From: Acanthaster planci | Lineage: Eukaryota > Echinodermata > Asteroidea > Valvatida > Acanthasteridae | Assembly (NCBI RefSeq): GCF_001949145.1 | Contig: NW_019091368.1 | Coordinates: forward strand, 744,029-808,028 | Length of the DNA stretch: 64,000 nt | Reading direction: 5' to 3' | Shown: piece after piece, positions 62,534 through 64,000 of the stretch | Position numbering within the stretch: position 1 is the stretch's first letter | How the letters are laid out: every line of letters starts with the position of its first letter | The notes under the pieces: model-generated | What the model saw: only the letters and a program-made list of their open reading frames with translations | The model's database searches: none | Told to the model about the DNA's origin: nothing | Made by a program: the position numbers and the translations under genes

Positions 62534-63300
62534 CTGTTGGGAAAATTTAGATGTTTTTTTTTGTAAAATGGAAATGTGCAAAGTCCTGCAAGCTTGAAAA
62601 TAACAAAACTTGTCGCTGCTCATAAGAATTTCCTATCTCAATCTTTACAAGAGCACATCTTCCCAGAATGCTGAGTGAAAGAATAAAAGCCCTCCAGCTG
62701 CACTTTGTGCAACAAAGGTGCACTTTGAGCAAGATCTGATCCAAATTCAACCTCAGATTGGGTCCAATCAAATGTGGTTCAGTTAGAATCAGATTGATAA
62801 TTTGAAGATGTCCCATCAGATCGGATTGATCATTTTGTCCATTATCCGACAAAATATGACTCTGCTTCCAACTTGTTTAATATGCATGAAGTCGTCTACT
62901 GATGTTAGTAATTTGCTACTATTAAAAACAGAGTCNCACAAGGTTTGTGTTGAACACTGCCCATTTTTAAACAATGTCATAAAATTTATTAATTTTATCC
63001 TGAAGTTAGGGCTTGCTGCAAGTTCTTAAGTTTAGATTTTATTGGATTCAGATTGGATTCAGGATTACTGAATCCGATCCGATCTAGCCAGAAGCTGTCG
63101 GATTGGTTTAAGCTTCGCTAATCCGATCGAATACACATCTTTAATAGCAAGCTCCTTGGGTGTGTGCTTGACCCCTTTGTGCCGGTGGCATTTATCAATG
63201 TTGATGATGCTGTGATGGGTGAGGTTAAGGATGTTTTAAATGCATGTTTTGGTATGGGAATAAATACATGCTCGGCCAGTCTTAAATGTTCTTTTTAGAC

Positions 63301-63376
63301 TGGCTCAAGAGAATGGACAATGATAATACCTGATAATCAGGCCCGGATATTAGTCGCTTCCATTCTCCTGAGCCAT
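63301..63376. repeat. Hairpin next to the TTAA element
   Basis: TGGCTCAAGAGAATGGA (63301-63317) and TCCATTCTCCTGAGCCA (63360-63376) are inverted repeats with one mismatch. The loop of about 42 bases contains a second small palindrome, CCTGATAATCAGG. It ends three bases before the TTAA of the neighbouring element. Confidence 0.65.
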
Positions 63377-63382
63377 TCTTAA

Positions 63383-63821
63383 CCACTTCAGGCTGGGGGC
63401 ATGTATAAATATTGATTCAGCTGGGCCGGAGTTTTTTTCATTTTTTCTGTTTTCAAACTTCTCTAAAAATTCCTATCTTCATTTACTGGACACTTACACC
63501 CACACAAAGGACTGTCTGGTTTCTACTCTAATCTGACAGACAACATCTATTGACACTGGAGTATTTTGGCTAGGCCTGCTGCCTTGTAAAAAGAGCTCAG
63601 ATTGTGCAGTGTTACTTAATTTTCTTTTGTTCACAAAACTGGCACAGTGCGCTGCTGCTGCTGACCTGTTGGTCAAATGTTGGTAATTCCCAGCAGCCTG
63701 GTCTTTTGTTATGAGTACGGTCTTTTGTTACAAGGTCCAGTTCCCTTTGCCTGATTTCGGACACCCCGGCCACGCGTATAAAGAATACGTGTCCGAAACC
63801 GGAATCCCTGGCGGCAAGTGG
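63383..63821 (-). mobile_element. TTAA-flanked (piggyBac-like) non-autonomous element, copy 2
   Basis: 439 bases bounded by TTAA at 63379-63382 and 63822-63825, with CCACTT at the left end and AAGTGG at the right end. It is an inverted homologue of 14093-14684 and lacks that copy's insertion of about 165 bases. The intact TTAA on both sides marks this as the better-preserved copy and defines the element's borders. Confidence 0.8.
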
Positions 63822-64000
63822 TTAAGGGTATTTTTAGAACCTTGTACCCATTTTATGTCAATAACCGGTACCTGTGTACCCTTAAAATATAAAAAGTACT
63901 TAACAAATGGAACTGTGTGCAATACCAGTGAACCATATGCCTGTACAGGGCTCTTTTTTTCATATGTAGAAAGCAGCCCATTGTTCGAAACGTTAAAGGG

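Overview
This is a nuclear genomic window from an animal. It has spliced genes with GT-AG introns, AATAAA polyadenylation signals, many short non-autonomous transposons, minisatellites and scaffold-type N gaps. The proteins are close to vertebrate orthologues (RECQL, GTPBP2, C1D), while the repeats (tRNA-derived SINE, TTAA-flanked and foldback elements, many GTACATGTAC palindromes) fit a marine invertebrate. An invertebrate deuterostome such as an echinoderm or hemichordate is my best guess; the sequence does not prove it.

Layout. 1-1150: last two coding exons of an unidentified plus-strand gene carrying a possible protein phosphatase 1 docking motif. 3424-17185: a complete RECQ1/RECQL helicase gene on the plus strand in 13 coding exons, which I joined in frame to 689 codons plus stop. 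Its introns hold several mobile elements. 17.2-23.1 kb: gene-poor, with one SINE and one hAT-like element. 23175-23782: a small basic, tail-anchored-like protein of 94 residues. 23.8-30.1 kb: no gene recognised. 36866-30357, minus strand: a mucin-like type I membrane protein (signal peptide, Thr/Pro/Ser/Lys-rich stalk, one membrane segment, short acidic tail). Its large intron contains a minisatellite and a near-identical duplication bounded by Ns, probably an assembly artefact. 38.6-41.1 kb: a second N-bounded duplication with two inverted minisatellite arrays. 41457-45868: a complete C1D gene, plus strand, 6 coding exons, 159 residues. 58184-49517, minus strand: a complete GTPBP2 gene in 12 coding exons, 568 residues, including a 27-base microexon. 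62533-62438, minus strand: the last coding exon of an unidentified gene, followed by what looks like a long 3' untranslated region. The window ends in a TTAA-flanked transposon that is a second copy of one in RECQ1 intron 12.

The genes do not form an operon or an obvious pathway. RECQ1 (DNA repair and replication restart), C1D (nuclear exosome cofactor) and GTPBP2 (translational GTPase, ribosome rescue) are housekeeping genes that happen to be neighbours. I found no CRISPR array, rRNA gene, functional tRNA gene or autonomous transposon. I did not find a convincing new biological system. The most interesting material is the mobile-element content, the mucin-like gene with two possible C-termini, the orphan small membrane protein, and the assembly duplications.
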